From: Sphingopyxis sp. CCNWLW2
Lineage (GTDB): Bacteria; Pseudomonadota; Alphaproteobacteria; Sphingomonadales; Sphingomonadaceae
Direction of reading: 5' to 3'
DNA: 64,000 nt
Assembly (NCBI RefSeq): GCF_037095755.1
Contig: NZ_JBAWKJ010000001.1
Coordinates: forward strand, 496,001-560,000
Part shown: positions 26,752 through 35,915 of the stretch, one piece after another
Layout of the letters: the number at the start of each line of letters is the position of its first letter
Position numbering within the stretch: position 1 is the first letter of the stretch
Translations under genes and position numbers: made by a program
Notes under the pieces: model-generated
What the model was told of the DNA's origin: nothing
Seen by the model: the letters and a program-made list of their open reading frames with translations, nothing else
Database searches by the model: none

Positions 26752-28081
26752 CCTCGCGTTCGTCGCTTTCCTCTTTGCCTTCATCGGGATCGGCTTCAGG
26801 AAGTCGTTCCTGTTCGTGCTGTGCTTTTGTTATATCGACATCGTCGCGCCGCAGCGCCTCAGCTATTTCCTGATCAACTCGATCCCGGTTTCGCTGATCG
26901 TCTTCGGGCTCGCGATCGCCGGCTGGCTCGTGGCCGACGACAAGAAGGATACCCGCTGGTCGGGACGGCAGACCTTGCTCGTGATGCTGCTCATCTATTG
27001 CTGGATGACGACCATCTACGCCGATTTTCCAGTCGAGGCGGCGGACAAGTGGAGCTGGGTGTGGAAGGCGCTAATCTGGGCGATCTTCCTTCCGCTGACA
27101 CTGCGAACGAAGCTGCGGATCGAGGCGCTGGCGCTGATGCTGCTGCTCTCGGCGGCGGCGATCGCGATCGCGGGCGGCATCAAGACCGCCGCGGGTGGCG
27201 GGGGTTATGGCACGCTTCGGTTGCTGCTGAGCGAAAATTACGGGCTTTACGAGGGCAGCACCATGTCGTGCGTCGCCATATCGATCATCCCGCTGATCCT
27301 GTGGTATCGCCGTCACGGGACGATCTTTCCGCCCGACTGGATGGTGTCGGCCTTCTGCTTCGCGCTGGTCTTCGCCTGTGCCTTGCTGCCTGTCGGCACC
27401 CAGGCGCGCACCGGGCTGATTTGCCTGTTCGTGCTCGCGCTGCTGTCGCTGCGCGCGGTCAAGCACCGCCTTCTCTACATCGCCGGCGCCGGGCTGCTCG
27501 CGGCCGCCGCTATCCCGTTCCTGCCGCAAAGCTACACCGACCGCATGGAAACGATCCGCGGCTACAAGTCGGACCAGTCGGCCTCGACGCGCGTCGCGGT
27601 GTGGGCGTGGACCTGGGACTATGCGAAGGACAATCCGATGGGCGGCGGCTTCAACGCCTTTCTTCAAAATCGCGTCCGCGTCGAAAAGGAAGCGAGCCGC
27701 CCCGACGAGACGGCGAGTGTGTATGAGGAAGAATCGCGCGCCTATCACTCCAGCTATTTCGAGATGCTGGGCGAGCAAGGCTATCCCGGAACCGCCATGT
27801 GGCTGCTCCTCCATTTTGCGGGGCTGGTGCAGATGGAGCGAATCCGGCGGCGCTACCTGAAAACGCGGCGCGGCGAAGAGCAATGGATCGCGCCCCTGGC
27901 GACCGCGCTGCAGCATGGCCACATCGTCTATCTGGTCGGGTCGCTGTTCGTCGCCATCGCCTTCCAGCCCTTCATATACATGATGCTGGCGCTCGAGATC
28001 GGGCTGACGACCTATTGCCGCCGGCGTGAGAGGGAAGCGGGGTGGCGACCATTGACCCCGCACTCGATGGTGGCCGCGTGA
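26744..28081 (+). CDS. O-glycosylation ligase, exosortase-A-associated (Wzy/WaaL-like)
   Basis: A 445-residue polytopic membrane protein with a Wzy/O-ligase organisation: several helices, a long periplasmic loop with SDQSASTRVAVWAWTWDYAKDNPMGGGFNAF and SYFEMLGEQGYPG, then a Trp/Phe-rich C-terminal half. It matches the pattern of the TIGR03097 family (putative O-glycosylation ligase linked to exosortase A). It probably transfers an assembled glycan onto a protein or polymer outside the inner membrane. Start ATG 26744 (MRDLAFVAF); ATG at 26711 reads through the preceding small ORF. Confidence 0.85.
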   Translation: MRDLAFVAFLFAFIGIGFRKSFLFVLCFCYIDIVAPQRLSYFLINSIPVSLIVFGLAIAGWLVADDKKDTRWSGRQTLLVMLLIYCWMTTIYADFPVEAADKWSWVWKALIWAIFLPLTLRTKLRIEALALMLLLSAAAIAIAGGIKTAAGGGGYGTLRLLLSENYGLYEGSTMSCVAISIIPLILWYRRHGTIFPPDWMVSAFCFALVFACALLPVGTQARTGLICLFVLALLSLRAVKHRLLYIAGAGLLAAAAIPFLPQSYTDRMETIRGYKSDQSASTRVAVWAWTWDYAKDNPMGGGFNAFLQNRVRVEKEASRPDETASVYEEESRAYHSSYFEMLGEQGYPGTAMWLLLHFAGLVQMERIRRRYLKTRRGEEQWIAPLATALQHGHIVYLVGSLFVAIAFQPFIYMMLALEIGLTTYCRRREREAGWRPLTPHSMVAA

Positions 28082-29208
28082 GCGCCGCCGCCATCCCGCG
28101 GCAGATGCTGCCGACCCTCACCGGGCTCCGCGGCTTCGCGGCACTGATGGTGCTGCTCTACCATATCCGCGGCGCGATGGGGGGCTTCCTGCCCGAGCGG
28201 GTGATTGCGGTGCTGGCCGAGGGCTATCTCGCGGTCGACCTCTTCTTCGTGCTGTCGGGGTTCGTGCTGTGGTGGACCTATGGCGCCGAGTTCCGCGATC
28301 AGGGAATTCGCGCCGCGCCGGGCTTCATCGTCCGCCGGTTCGCCCGCATCTTCCCGCTCCACCTCGCGGTCCTGTCGGCGATGCTGCTGTTCGCGGTGGC
28401 GCTGCTCGTCAGCGGGCGCGACCCCGGAGCGCATTACAGCTTTGCCGAACTGCCGGCGCACTATCTGCTGGTCCAGAATTGGGGGTTCGGCAACGGGCTG
28501 ACATGGAATGATCCGGCCTGGTCGATCTCGACCGAATGGGCGGCCTATCTGCTGCTGGCGATCGCTGGCGGCTGGCTGACGCGGCTGCCGAGCGGCGCGT
28601 GGAGCTTCCCTTTGCTGGTCATCGCAATGGCGGCCGGTCTCGGATGGTGGTTCGCGGCAACCGGCCGCGCGAGCATCGGCGACGATATTCCCGCGACCGG
28701 GCTGCTGCGCTGCCTCGTCGAATTCGGCATCGGCATCCTTCTTTGCCAATGGTGGACGGCGCAGCGCGAAGCGCCCCGCGGCACGGCGATCATCTATGGC
28801 ACCGCACTCGGCCTCATTGGCGCCGCGGCGCTCCTCTTCGGAGTGGCGGGGTCCCAGCCGGCGGCCGTGCCGCTGATCATGGCCGCAGTGGTCATCCTTG
28901 CGCTGCAGGCCTCGACGGCGCCGCGGCCACTCTTGTCGGGCCGGATCGCGCAATGGCTGGGGGACATCAGCTATGCCGTTTATCTGTCGCATTTCTTCCT
29001 GTGGATCCTCTTCAAGCTTTTCTTCGTCGACGACCCGGCGCTGGTCCATCCGGCCAAGATCCTGGCCTTCATCCTGTTGACGCTGGCCGTGTCGCATTGT
29101 CTCCATATCGCGCTCGAGGTGCCGGGGCGGCGGATCGCCCAGCGCGCCGGCGATCGCCTGCTCGCCACCCCGCGCACCATCTTCGCCGCAGGCCGTAGCG
29201 AGACCTGA
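28042..29208 (+). CDS. Membrane acyltransferase 3 family protein
   Basis: A 388-residue acyltransferase (OafA/ExoZ-like) with about ten membrane helices. The motif LTGLRGFAALMVLLYH has the conserved Arg/His of the family, and DLFFVLSGFVLWW the first-helix Ser/Phe pattern. It acetylates or acylates extracellular glycans. The start is GTG at 28042, preceded by AGGGA with good spacing; it overlaps the ligase gene by 40 bases. A GTG at 28078 overlapping the ligase stop is an alternative. It continues the glycan operon. Confidence 0.88.
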   Translation: MATIDPALDGGRVSAAAIPRQMLPTLTGLRGFAALMVLLYHIRGAMGGFLPERVIAVLAEGYLAVDLFFVLSGFVLWWTYGAEFRDQGIRAAPGFIVRRFARIFPLHLAVLSAMLLFAVALLVSGRDPGAHYSFAELPAHYLLVQNWGFGNGLTWNDPAWSISTEWAAYLLLAIAGGWLTRLPSGAWSFPLLVIAMAAGLGWWFAATGRASIGDDIPATGLLRCLVEFGIGILLCQWWTAQREAPRGTAIIYGTALGLIGAAALLFGVAGSQPAAVPLIMAAVVILALQASTAPRPLLSGRIAQWLGDISYAVYLSHFFLWILFKLFFVDDPALVHPAKILAFILLTLAVSHCLHIALEVPGRRIAQRAGDRLLATPRTIFAAGRSET

Positions 29209-29264
29209 CCCGCCGGCGCCGCATCGCGGGGGAACCATCGACCGCGACGAGGCGCTATGGACCC

Positions 29265-30275
29265 ATGTCCGCCCCGCGCCTTGTCCATGTCGACGACAGC
29301 CTGCCCGGCATCAGCCGCACCCGCTCGGGCGTCGGCTGGCGTTATCGCGACGCCAGGGGAAAGATCATCCGCGACCGCGATGAGATCGACCGCCTCAACG
29401 CGATCGCGCTGCCCCCCGCCTATGAGGATGCGTGGTTCTGCCCCGCGTCAAACGGCCATATCCTCGCGACCGGCTATGATGCGCGTGGGCGCAAGCAATA
29501 TCGCTATCATCCTGATTTCCGGATGGCGCGCGAGGCCGACAAATATGACCGCTGCGCCGCCTTCGGCCATGCGCTCCCGCTGCTGCGCGCGCGCCTCGTC
29601 GATGACCTGAACCGCCGGACGCTCGGCCCCGAACGCGTCGTCGCGGCGGTCGTGCGCCTGCTCGACCTCGCCGCGCTGCGTGTCGGGAACGAACAATATG
29701 TCGCGGCGAACAAGAGCTTCGGCGCGACGACGCTTCGCCAGCGCCACGCCAAACTCTCGGGCAAGACGCTCCGCCTCAAATATATCGCCAAGGGCGGTGC
29801 GAAACGCGAGGTGACAATCAGCGACCGCAGCCTCACCACGCTGGTGCGCCGGCTCCAAGACCTGCCCGGCCAGAATCTCTTTCAATATGAGGATGAGGGT
29901 GCCCTCTGCGCCGTCGCGTCCGACGATGTGAACGCTTATATCCGCGAAGCGATGGGCGATGAATTCAGCGCCAAGCATTTCCGCACCTGGTCGGCGAGCG
30001 TCGAGGCCTTCGCCTTCCTCTACGACGCGCCCGAACCACCGACCTTGAAGGCGATGCTCGAACATGTCGCGGACCGCCTCGGCAACACCCCCGCGATTGC
30101 GCGCAAGGCCTATGTCCACCCGGCAATGCTCGCCGCGGCGCAGGCGCGCGAAGACTTTGCCGCGGCGGTCGGCAACCTGCCGCGTGCGACGCGTTATCTT
30201 TCGCGTTACGAACGCGGATTTTTGACCTATCTGGAGCAGGCGCCCGCGGCCGCGGTGCTGCTCCAATCCGCCTGA
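29265..30275 (+). CDS. topB1: DNA topoisomerase IB (eukaryotic-type, bacterial)
   Basis: A 336-residue type IB topoisomerase. It relaxes supercoils by a 3'-phosphotyrosine intermediate. The catalytic Arg/Lys/Arg-His/Tyr set appears as RVGNEQY, KGGAKREV, SAKHFRTWSAS and ARKAYVHP, the last holding the catalytic Tyr. Length and order are as in the poxvirus-like bacterial enzymes such as that of Deinococcus. Gene symbol is by function only and is often left blank in annotation. Confidence 0.92.
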   Translation: MSAPRLVHVDDSLPGISRTRSGVGWRYRDARGKIIRDRDEIDRLNAIALPPAYEDAWFCPASNGHILATGYDARGRKQYRYHPDFRMAREADKYDRCAAFGHALPLLRARLVDDLNRRTLGPERVVAAVVRLLDLAALRVGNEQYVAANKSFGATTLRQRHAKLSGKTLRLKYIAKGGAKREVTISDRSLTTLVRRLQDLPGQNLFQYEDEGALCAVASDDVNAYIREAMGDEFSAKHFRTWSASVEAFAFLYDAPEPPTLKAMLEHVADRLGNTPAIARKAYVHPAMLAAAQAREDFAAAVGNLPRATRYLSRYERGFLTYLEQAPAAAVLLQSA

Positions 30276-30296
30276 TCCCATTCAAGAGGACCCGAC

Positions 30297-31502
30297 GTGA
30301 ATTTCTCCATCCTTGCCGCCGCGACCACCGCCGCCCCGAAAGCTGCGCCCGCAAAGGCGGCCGCGACCGATCCGCTCGCCGACCTGCAGCGCTATTGGGA
30401 CATGAGCCTCGCGTGGGTGGAAAGTCACTGGCTGCAGATCGGCATCGCGATCGGCGTCGGCCTGCTCATCTATTTCCTGCTGTCGATGGCCCGCCGCTTC
30501 GCGCTCAAGCACGCGCAGTCGGCCGAAGGCGACCTCTCGCTGACCCACATCGCCGGGCGCGTGATCCACAAGACCAAGTCGTCCGTGCTCGCGATCATCG
30601 CGATCCGCATGGTCGCGAGCTATGCGCAGCCGCCCGCCGTGATCATGCATATGGTCCAGTTCGTCTTTACCGTCGCGGTGGTGCTGCAGGTCGCGATCTG
30701 GGCGCGCGAGATCGTGCTCGGGCTGATCCAGCGCCGCGCCGCCGAGGGCAATAACGAAACGCTCAGCAACGCGATGGGCATTATCCGCCTGCTGATCAGT
30801 ATCGCCTTGTTCGCGATCGCGGCGATCGTCATCCTCGACAATATGGGCGTGAACGTCACCGGCCTCATCGCCGGCCTCGGCATCGGCGGCATCGCGATCG
30901 GCCTTGCCGCGCAGGGCATCTTCTCCGACCTCTTCGCTTCGCTCTCGATCATCTTCGACCGCCCGTTCCGCGTCGGCGAGACGATCAAATATGACATGAG
31001 CACCGCGACGGTCGAACGCATCGGGCTGAAAAGCACGCGCCTCCGTTCGCTCAACGGCGAGTTGCTCGTGATCTCGAACACCAATTTGCTGAGCAAGGAG
31101 ATCACCAACTTCGCGCATCTCCACCGCCGCCGGATCACGTTCAAGATCGGTGTCATCTATCAGACGACCCCCGCTATGCTCCGCGACCTGCCGGCGTTGC
31201 TCGAGGAGCAGGTCGTTGCCGGCGGCCAGGAATTCATCCGCTCGAGCTTTTTGACCTTCGGCCCGTCGAGCCTCGATTTCGAACTGATCTTCGATGTCTT
31301 CAGCGATGATTATGATGTCGTCGCCGCGGCGCGCACCGATATCGCCATCCGCGTTTTCGACGCGATGGCCAAGAGCGGCTACGAGTTCGCCTATCCGACG
31401 CAGACGACCTTTACCGCGGCGCCCGACGGGACCATGATCATGCCCTATTCCGAGTCTCCAAAGCCAAAGGCGGCGGCGGCAAAGGCAGCGAAGCCCGGCT
31501 GA
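30297..31502 (+). CDS. MscS-family mechanosensitive ion channel
   Basis: A 401-residue small-conductance mechanosensitive channel protein. The pore helix and beta domain are visible in GLGIGGIAIGLAAQGIFSDLFASL and IFDRPFRVGE. A long low-complexity Ala/Pro/Lys N-terminus and C-terminal Lys/Pro tail flank the channel. There are three or more additional helices upstream of the pore helix, as in larger MscS homologues. It begins 22 bases after topoisomerase IB and may share its transcript. Confidence 0.93.
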   Translation: MNFSILAAATTAAPKAAPAKAAATDPLADLQRYWDMSLAWVESHWLQIGIAIGVGLLIYFLLSMARRFALKHAQSAEGDLSLTHIAGRVIHKTKSSVLAIIAIRMVASYAQPPAVIMHMVQFVFTVAVVLQVAIWAREIVLGLIQRRAAEGNNETLSNAMGIIRLLISIALFAIAAIVILDNMGVNVTGLIAGLGIGGIAIGLAAQGIFSDLFASLSIIFDRPFRVGETIKYDMSTATVERIGLKSTRLRSLNGELLVISNTNLLSKEITNFAHLHRRRITFKIGVIYQTTPAMLRDLPALLEEQVVAGGQEFIRSSFLTFGPSSLDFELIFDVFSDDYDVVAAARTDIAIRVFDAMAKSGYEFAYPTQTTFTAAPDGTMIMPYSESPKPKAAAAKAAKPG

Positions 31503-31596
31503 CGCTACGGCGCCGCGGCTGCGGGGCTTGGCTCTTGTGCAACGCGGCAAGAGATGCCTAGAACGCGCCCCGAACCAGCAATTTGAGGGGATGAAT

Positions 31597-32055
31597 ATGG
31601 CCACCATCACGCCGCAGGAACTGCAGACCAAGGTCGGTGAGCATCTCGGCACGTCGGACTGGGTGCTCGTCGATCAGGAGATGATCAACAAGTTCGCCGA
31701 CGCGACGGGCGACCATCAGTTCATCCATATCGACGAGGAAAAGGCGAAGCTGACGCCGTTCGGCGGCACGATCGCGCACGGCTTCCTCACCCTGTCGCTG
31801 ATGCCGCTCCTCGGCGCGAGCACCGACGGCCCCAAGGTCGGCGGCATCAAGATGGGCGTCAATTACGGCTGCAACAAGGTCCGCTTCCTGTCGCCCGTCC
31901 GCTCGGGCAAGCGCGTGCGCAGCCATGTGAAGCTGCTCGAGCTCGAGGAAAAGCGCCCGGGCCAGTGGCAGCAGACCAATGAAGTCACCGTCGAGATCGA
32001 GGGCGAGGAAAAGCCCGCCCTGATCGCCGAGTGGATCAGCCAGTTTTTCGTTTGA
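31597..32055 (+). CDS. MaoC-family hydratase
   Basis: A 152-residue hot-dog-fold hydratase. The hydratase-2 motif is intact (ADATGDHQFIHID with the catalytic Asp and His, then FGGTIAHGFL). It hydrates an enoyl-CoA. The ATG at 31597 has GAGGGG 6 bases upstream; the upstream start gives 23 odd extra residues. A thiolase, a carboxymuconolactone-decarboxylase-like protein and a monooxygenase-like protein follow, consistent with a fatty-acid or aromatic catabolic operon. Confidence 0.9.
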   Translation: MATITPQELQTKVGEHLGTSDWVLVDQEMINKFADATGDHQFIHIDEEKAKLTPFGGTIAHGFLTLSLMPLLGASTDGPKVGGIKMGVNYGCNKVRFLSPVRSGKRVRSHVKLLELEEKRPGQWQQTNEVTVEIEGEEKPALIAEWISQFFV

Positions 32056-32106
32056 GCGCCCTCCCCGGCAAAGAATCTGCCAAACTCTTCGAAGAGGAAC
32101 ATCAAT

Positions 32107-33288
32107 ATGCGTGACGCCGTCATCGTTTCCACCGCCCGCACCCCGCTGACCAAAGCGGCGCGCGGCTCGTTCAACAACACCCTCGCCCCGACGCTCGGCG
32201 CCCATGCGGTCCGCGCGGCGGTCGAGCGTGCCGGCATCGAAGGCGGCGAAGTCGACGACGTGCTGTTCGGCGCCGCGATGCAGCAGGGGTCGCAGACGAT
32301 GAACGTTGCGCGCCTCATCGCACTGCGCTCGGGCCTGCCCGTCACCGTCCCCGGCATGTCGATCGACCGCCAATGCTCGTCGGGCCTGATGACGATCGCG
32401 ACCGCCGCGAAGCAGATCATCGTCGACCGCCAGGACATCGCGGTCGCCGGCGGGATCGAGTCGATCTCGAAGGTCAGCGGCAGCGGCAAGGTGTTCATCG
32501 AGACCGACGCCGAGCTGATCGCGATGCACAAGGACACCTATATGCCGATGATCGGCACGGCAGAGGTCGTCGCGAAGCGCTACAACATCAGCCGCGAAGC
32601 GCAGGACGAATATTCGTTCCAGTCGCAGCAGCGCACGGCCGCCGCGCAGGCCGCGGGCAAATATGACGACGAAATCGTCGCCTGCAACGCGACCATGGCG
32701 GTGGTGAACAAGGAAACGAAGGAAGTCAGCTTCCAGGACGTCGTCGCCGACAAGGACGAGTGCAACCGTCCCGACACGACGCTCGAAGGGCTGTCGAGCC
32801 TGAAGCCGGTGATGGGCGAAGGCTTTTCGATCACCGCGGGCAATGCCAGCCAGCTCGCCGACGGCGCATCGGCCGCGGTGCTGATGGAAGCCAAGGTCGC
32901 CGAAAAGAAGGGCCTCCAGCCGCTCGGCCGCTATGTCGGCATGGCGGTTGCGGGCACCGAACCCGACGAAATGGGCATCGGCCCGGTCTTCGCGATCCCC
33001 AAGCTGCTCGAACGCTTCGAGCTCAAGATGGACGATATCGGCCTCTGGGAGCTCAACGAAGCCTTTGCCGTGCAGGTCCTCTATTGCCGCGACACGCTCG
33101 GTATCCCTAACGAGCTGCTCAACGTCAACGGCGGCTCGATCTCGATCGGCCACCCGTTCGGCATGACCGGCGCGCGCTGCGTCGGCCACGCATTGATCGA
33201 AGGCAAGCGCCGCGGCGTGAAATACGCCGTCGTCACCATGTGCATCGGTGGCGGCCAGGGCGCAGCGGGCCTGTTCGAGGTCTTCTGA
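32107..33288 (+). CDS. Acetyl-CoA C-acyltransferase (thiolase)
   Basis: A 393-residue thiolase. The nucleophile is Cys90 (DRQCSSG), the active His is in [15 protein letters not shown] and the second Cys in TMCIGGGQG. It cleaves 3-ketoacyl-CoA or condenses acetyl-CoA units. It lies 51 bases downstream of the MaoC hydratase, likely in one operon. Substrate chain length cannot be told from sequence. Confidence 0.94.
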   Translation: MRDAVIVSTARTPLTKAARGSFNNTLAPTLGAHAVRAAVERAGIEGGEVDDVLFGAAMQQGSQTMNVARLIALRSGLPVTVPGMSIDRQCSSGLMTIATAAKQIIVDRQDIAVAGGIESISKVSGSGKVFIETDAELIAMHKDTYMPMIGTAEVVAKRYNISREAQDEYSFQSQQRTAAAQAAGKYDDEIVACNATMAVVNKETKEVSFQDVVADKDECNRPDTTLEGLSSLKPVMGEGFSITAGNASQLADGASAAVLMEAKVAEKKGLQPLGRYVGMAVAGTEPDEMGIGPVFAIPKLLERFELKMDDIGLWELNEAFAVQVLYCRDTLGIPNELLNVNGGSISIGHPFGMTGARCVGHALIEGKRRGVKYAVVTMCIGGGQGAAGLFEVF

Positions 33289-33289
33289 T

Positions 33290-33874
33290 TTGCGCCTGAG
33301 TGCTCCGCGTATCGAGCCGGTCGACCTCGACCGGCTCGATGCCGACCAGCGCACCGCGCTCGAACCCTTCCTTGCCTCCGATGGAGGCAAGGTCGGCGGC
33401 GGCAAGATCCTCAACATCTTCCGCACCCTCGCCCATGCGCCCAAGGCGCTCACCGCCTTCCTCGGCTGGGGCAATTATATCCTGTCGAAGCGCAATGCGC
33501 TTTCGCCTCGCGACCGCGAACTCGTCATCCTGCGCACCGGCTACAACTGCCGCTCGGGTTATGAGTGGACACAGCACAAGCGTATCGGGCTCGATTGCGG
33601 GCTGACCGAAGACGAGATTGCGCGTATAAAGACAGGGCCCAATGCCGCGGGCTGGTCCGATCTAGATCGAGCGATGCTCCGCGCGACCAATGAGCTCACC
33701 GGCAATCATTTCGTGACCGACGCGACCTGGGCCGCGCTCGCGCCGCTCGGCGACAAGGGGCGCATGGACCTCGTCATGACCGTCGGCCAATACACGCAGG
33801 TTTCGATGATTTTGAACAGCTTCGGCATTCAGGTCGAGGACGGCTGGACCGTCGACCCCGACCTCAAAGCCTGA
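33290..33874 (+). CDS. Carboxymuconolactone decarboxylase-family protein
   Basis: A 194-residue protein of the CMD/AhpD-like fold. The core RDRELVILRTGYNCRSGYEWTQHKRIGLDCGLTEDEI holds the conserved Glu and His; the CxxC of AhpD is replaced (CRSG), so peroxidase activity is not expected. The best start is TTG at 33290, one base after the thiolase stop; the ORF from 33248 overlaps the thiolase gene. It is followed 19 bases later by a small monooxygenase-like gene. Confidence 0.85.
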   Translation: MRLSAPRIEPVDLDRLDADQRTALEPFLASDGGKVGGGKILNIFRTLAHAPKALTAFLGWGNYILSKRNALSPRDRELVILRTGYNCRSGYEWTQHKRIGLDCGLTEDEIARIKTGPNAAGWSDLDRAMLRATNELTGNHFVTDATWAALAPLGDKGRMDLVMTVGQYTQVSMILNSFGIQVEDGWTVDPDLKA

Positions 33875-33893
33875 ATCACAAGGGAGAGAGACG

Positions 33894-34184
33894 ATGAGTG
33901 CCATCGGTGTGATCGCCACGCTGCGCGTGCAGCCCGGCAAGGAAGAGGCTTTCGAAGGCGTGTTCGCCGAACTCGCCGCCGCGGTGCACGCGGACGAGCC
34001 CGGCAACAGCTATTACAAGCTGTTTCGCACCAGCGAGGCGGGCGTGTACAAGGTACTCGAATGCTATGACAGCGATGCCGCGGTCGAAGCGCACCGCGCC
34101 TCGGACCATTTCCGCACTCTCGGCGCCAAGCTCGGCCCCTGCCTCGCCGGCGCGCCCGAGATCGAGCGGCTGGCTGCGGTTTGA
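33894..34184 (+). CDS. Antibiotic biosynthesis monooxygenase (ABM)-domain protein
   Basis: A 96-residue ABM/dimeric alpha-beta barrel protein. The opening strand GVIATLRVQPGKEEAFE and ELAAAVHADEPGNSYYKLFR with EVYHV-type centre and ASDHFR at the end are typical of this family (quinol monooxygenases, YgiN-like). A ribosome site GGAGAGAG precedes the ATG. It closes the plus-strand run that starts with the MaoC gene, and is followed by a long inverted repeat. Confidence 0.88.
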   Translation: MSAIGVIATLRVQPGKEEAFEGVFAELAAAVHADEPGNSYYKLFRTSEAGVYKVLECYDSDAAVEAHRASDHFRTLGAKLGPCLAGAPEIERLAAV

Positions 34185-34220
34185 CCGGTTTCGACCGGTT
34201 TCTGCCGATGAACATGTGAA

Positions 34221-34297
34221 CCCCGGCGAAAGCCGGGGCCCAGAATTCCAACACTAACCTTGCGCTTTTCCGCACTGGGCCCCGGCTTTCGCCGGGG
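34221..34297. repeat. Large inverted repeat (REP-like) between convergent genes
   Basis: A perfect 23-bp inverted repeat, arms at 34221-34243 and 34275-34297 (CCCCGGCGAAAGCCGGGGCCC and its complement), spaced by 31 bases. It sits between the stops of the ABM gene (plus) and soxR (minus) and can form a strong hairpin acting as a bidirectional terminator. The GC-rich CCCCGGCGAAAGCCGGGG core is a common sphingomonad intergenic motif from general knowledge. Confidence 0.75.
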
Positions 34298-34336
34298 TGC
34301 ACAAAGGGCAGCTCCCCACCCCAATACCGTCGGCCG

Positions 34337-34807
34337 TCAGCCGACCTCGGCAATCTCCCCCGACCGGTCGCCCAGCACATAGCGGGGGCCCGCCCCGCGC
34401 TGCGCGGCCTTGTCCTCGCGGTTATAGAGGCCGCACTTCTTGAGCGAGAGGCATCCGCAACCGATGCAATTGCCAAGCAGTTCGCGCGTGCGCTGAAGCG
34501 CCGCAATCTGCGCATCGATCCGCGCACTGAGGCCGGTGCTGATCCGCGTCCAGTCGGCACCGTTCGGCGTCCGTCCGGCGGGAAGCTGCGCCAGCTCGGC
34601 AGCAATCTCCTCGAGGCTCAGCCCTAATTGCTGCGCGATCAGGATGAACGACACGCGGCGGATGTCGGCGCGCAGGAACCGCCGCTGGCCGCCGCCGGTG
34701 CGCAGCGCCTCGACCAGTCCCTTCGCTTCGTAAAAGCGGATCGCCGACACCGCGACGCCGGTGCGCGCCGCGAGTTCGCCGATCGCGATCAGGTCGGTCC
34801 GATGCAT
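34337..34807 (-). CDS. soxR: Redox-sensitive transcriptional activator SoxR
   Basis: A 156-residue MerR-family regulator. The winged helix (IGELAARTGVAVSAIRFYEAKG) is at residues 8-30 and the [2Fe-2S] ligands are Cys114, Cys117, Cys119 and Cys125 in CIGCGCLSLKKC, the E. coli SoxR spacing. Oxidation of the cluster by redox-cycling compounds activates it. No soxS is near. A divergent glyoxalase-like gene starts 84 bases away, and the SoxR-type operator between them should be sought there; none was identified with certainty. Confidence 0.95.
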   Translation of the reverse strand: MHRTDLIAIGELAARTGVAVSAIRFYEAKGLVEALRTGGGQRRFLRADIRRVSFILIAQQLGLSLEEIAAELAQLPAGRTPNGADWTRISTGLSARIDAQIAALQRTRELLGNCIGCGCLSLKKCGLYNREDKAAQRGAGPRYVLGDRSGEIAEVG

Positions 34808-34891
34808 TGTCCGCGCTCCGCTTTTCCGCTTGATCTCAACCTGACTTGAGCTTTCATAAGCCGCGCGTCAACGCGAATCAGGAGAAAACAG

Positions 34892-35287
34892 GTGACGCAC
34901 CCCTTCATCGAGCATGTGAATCTGACGGTCAGCGATCCCGACCGCACCGCCGGAATCCTCTCGGCGATCTTCGGCTGGCACGAACGCTGGCGCGGCCCTG
35001 CGCAGGGTGGCGGGCGCACGATCCACCTCGGCAGCGACGCCGCCTATATCGCGCTCTACACCGGCCCCGACGGCGAGCACGCCGATGCGCAATATCCCAA
35101 GGGCGCGCCGCTCAACCATGTCGGGGTGCAGGTCGACGATCTCGACACGATCGAAATGCGCGTGAAGGCTGTCGGGCTGACCCCGTTCAACCACGGTGAC
35201 TATGAACCCGGCCGCCGCTTCTATTTCTTTGATCCCGACGGCATCGAATATGAGGTGGTCAGCTATGCGGAGCCGCGGCCGCGCTGA
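34892..35287 (+). CDS. VOC-family (glyoxalase/bleomycin resistance-like) protein
   Basis: A 131-residue vicinal-oxygen-chelate fold protein with His in FIEHVNLTV, NHVGVQVDD and Glu in DGIEYEVVSY, the usual metal ligands. The GTG at 34892 is preceded by AGGAGAAAACAG. It lies divergent from soxR, so may be SoxR-responsive. It could be a glyoxalase, dioxygenase or fosfomycin-type protein; the substrate is undefined. Confidence 0.85.
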   Translation: MTHPFIEHVNLTVSDPDRTAGILSAIFGWHERWRGPAQGGGRTIHLGSDAAYIALYTGPDGEHADAQYPKGAPLNHVGVQVDDLDTIEMRVKAVGLTPFNHGDYEPGRRFYFFDPDGIEYEVVSYAEPRPR

Positions 35288-35351
35288 ATGGGGCAACATC
35301 GCGAGCCCTGCCGCGTTGATCGGTCATCGAGGGACGAAAGGAGACGTTCCG

Positions 35352-35816
35352 ATGAGCGACGACATCAAGAAACAATTCTGGAAGGCGCTGGCCGACAGCC
35401 CCTACGTCATGGTCGGCGCGACCGGTGAGCGCGAACATCATATCCCGATGAACGCCCAGCTCGACAAGGATGCGAACAGCGCCTTCTGGTTCTTCACCGC
35501 GACCGACAACCGCCTGTCGGGCGGCGGCCCCGCGATGGCGCAATTTTCGGCGAAGGGGCATGACCTGTTCGCCTGCATCTCGGGCACGCTCGTTCGCGAA
35601 AGCGATCGCACGGTGCTCGACAAATTGTGGAACAACAGCATCGCGGCCTGGTACGAAGGCGGCAAGGACGACCCCAAGCTCGTCCTCTTGCGCTTCGACC
35701 TCGACAATGCCGAAATCTGGACCGCCGACCCGAGCATCAAGGGCCTGTTGAAACTCGCAACGGGCATGACGATGAAGGAAGGCGAGCTGGGCCAGCACGC
35801 GCAGGTAGCGCTGTAA
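35352..35816 (+). CDS. Pyridoxamine 5'-phosphate oxidase-family (general stress protein 26-like)
   Basis: A 154-residue split-barrel flavin/F420-type protein with the short form typical of general stress protein 26. The pattern HHIPMNAQLDKDANSAFWFFTATDNRLSGG and SGTLVRESDRTVLDKLW agrees. The ATG at 35352 has AGGAGACG upstream. A 156-base upstream ORF extension overlaps the VOC gene and is not used. Flavin or heme use is not decided by sequence. Confidence 0.85.
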   Translation: MSDDIKKQFWKALADSPYVMVGATGEREHHIPMNAQLDKDANSAFWFFTATDNRLSGGGPAMAQFSAKGHDLFACISGTLVRESDRTVLDKLWNNSIAAWYEGGKDDPKLVLLRFDLDNAEIWTADPSIKGLLKLATGMTMKEGELGQHAQVAL

Positions 35817-35836
35817 CGCCTGCTCCCCCGTTCGTG

Positions 35837-35900
35837 TCGAACGAAGTCGAGACACCTGTCATGGTAACGCCCAGCCGATGGGCATCTCGACTACGCTCGA
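35837..35900. repeat. Inverted repeat between convergent genes (REP-like)
   Basis: Two 16-base arms (35837-35852 and 35885-35900), complementary in 14 of 16 positions: TCGAACGAAGTCGAGA and TCTCGACTACGCTCGA, spaced by 32 bases. They lie between the stop of the stress-protein gene and that of the minus-strand epimerase. Both the arms and the flanking words look like a dispersed sphingomonad REP unit; function may be transcript end processing. Confidence 0.6.
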
Positions 35901-35915
35901 TGCGAGCGGGTTTGT

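Noticed and set aside
31558..33474. Long open frame (638 codons) on the minus strand over the MaoC and thiolase genes
   Set aside because: Shadow of two genes with intact active sites; no start site or recognisable family.
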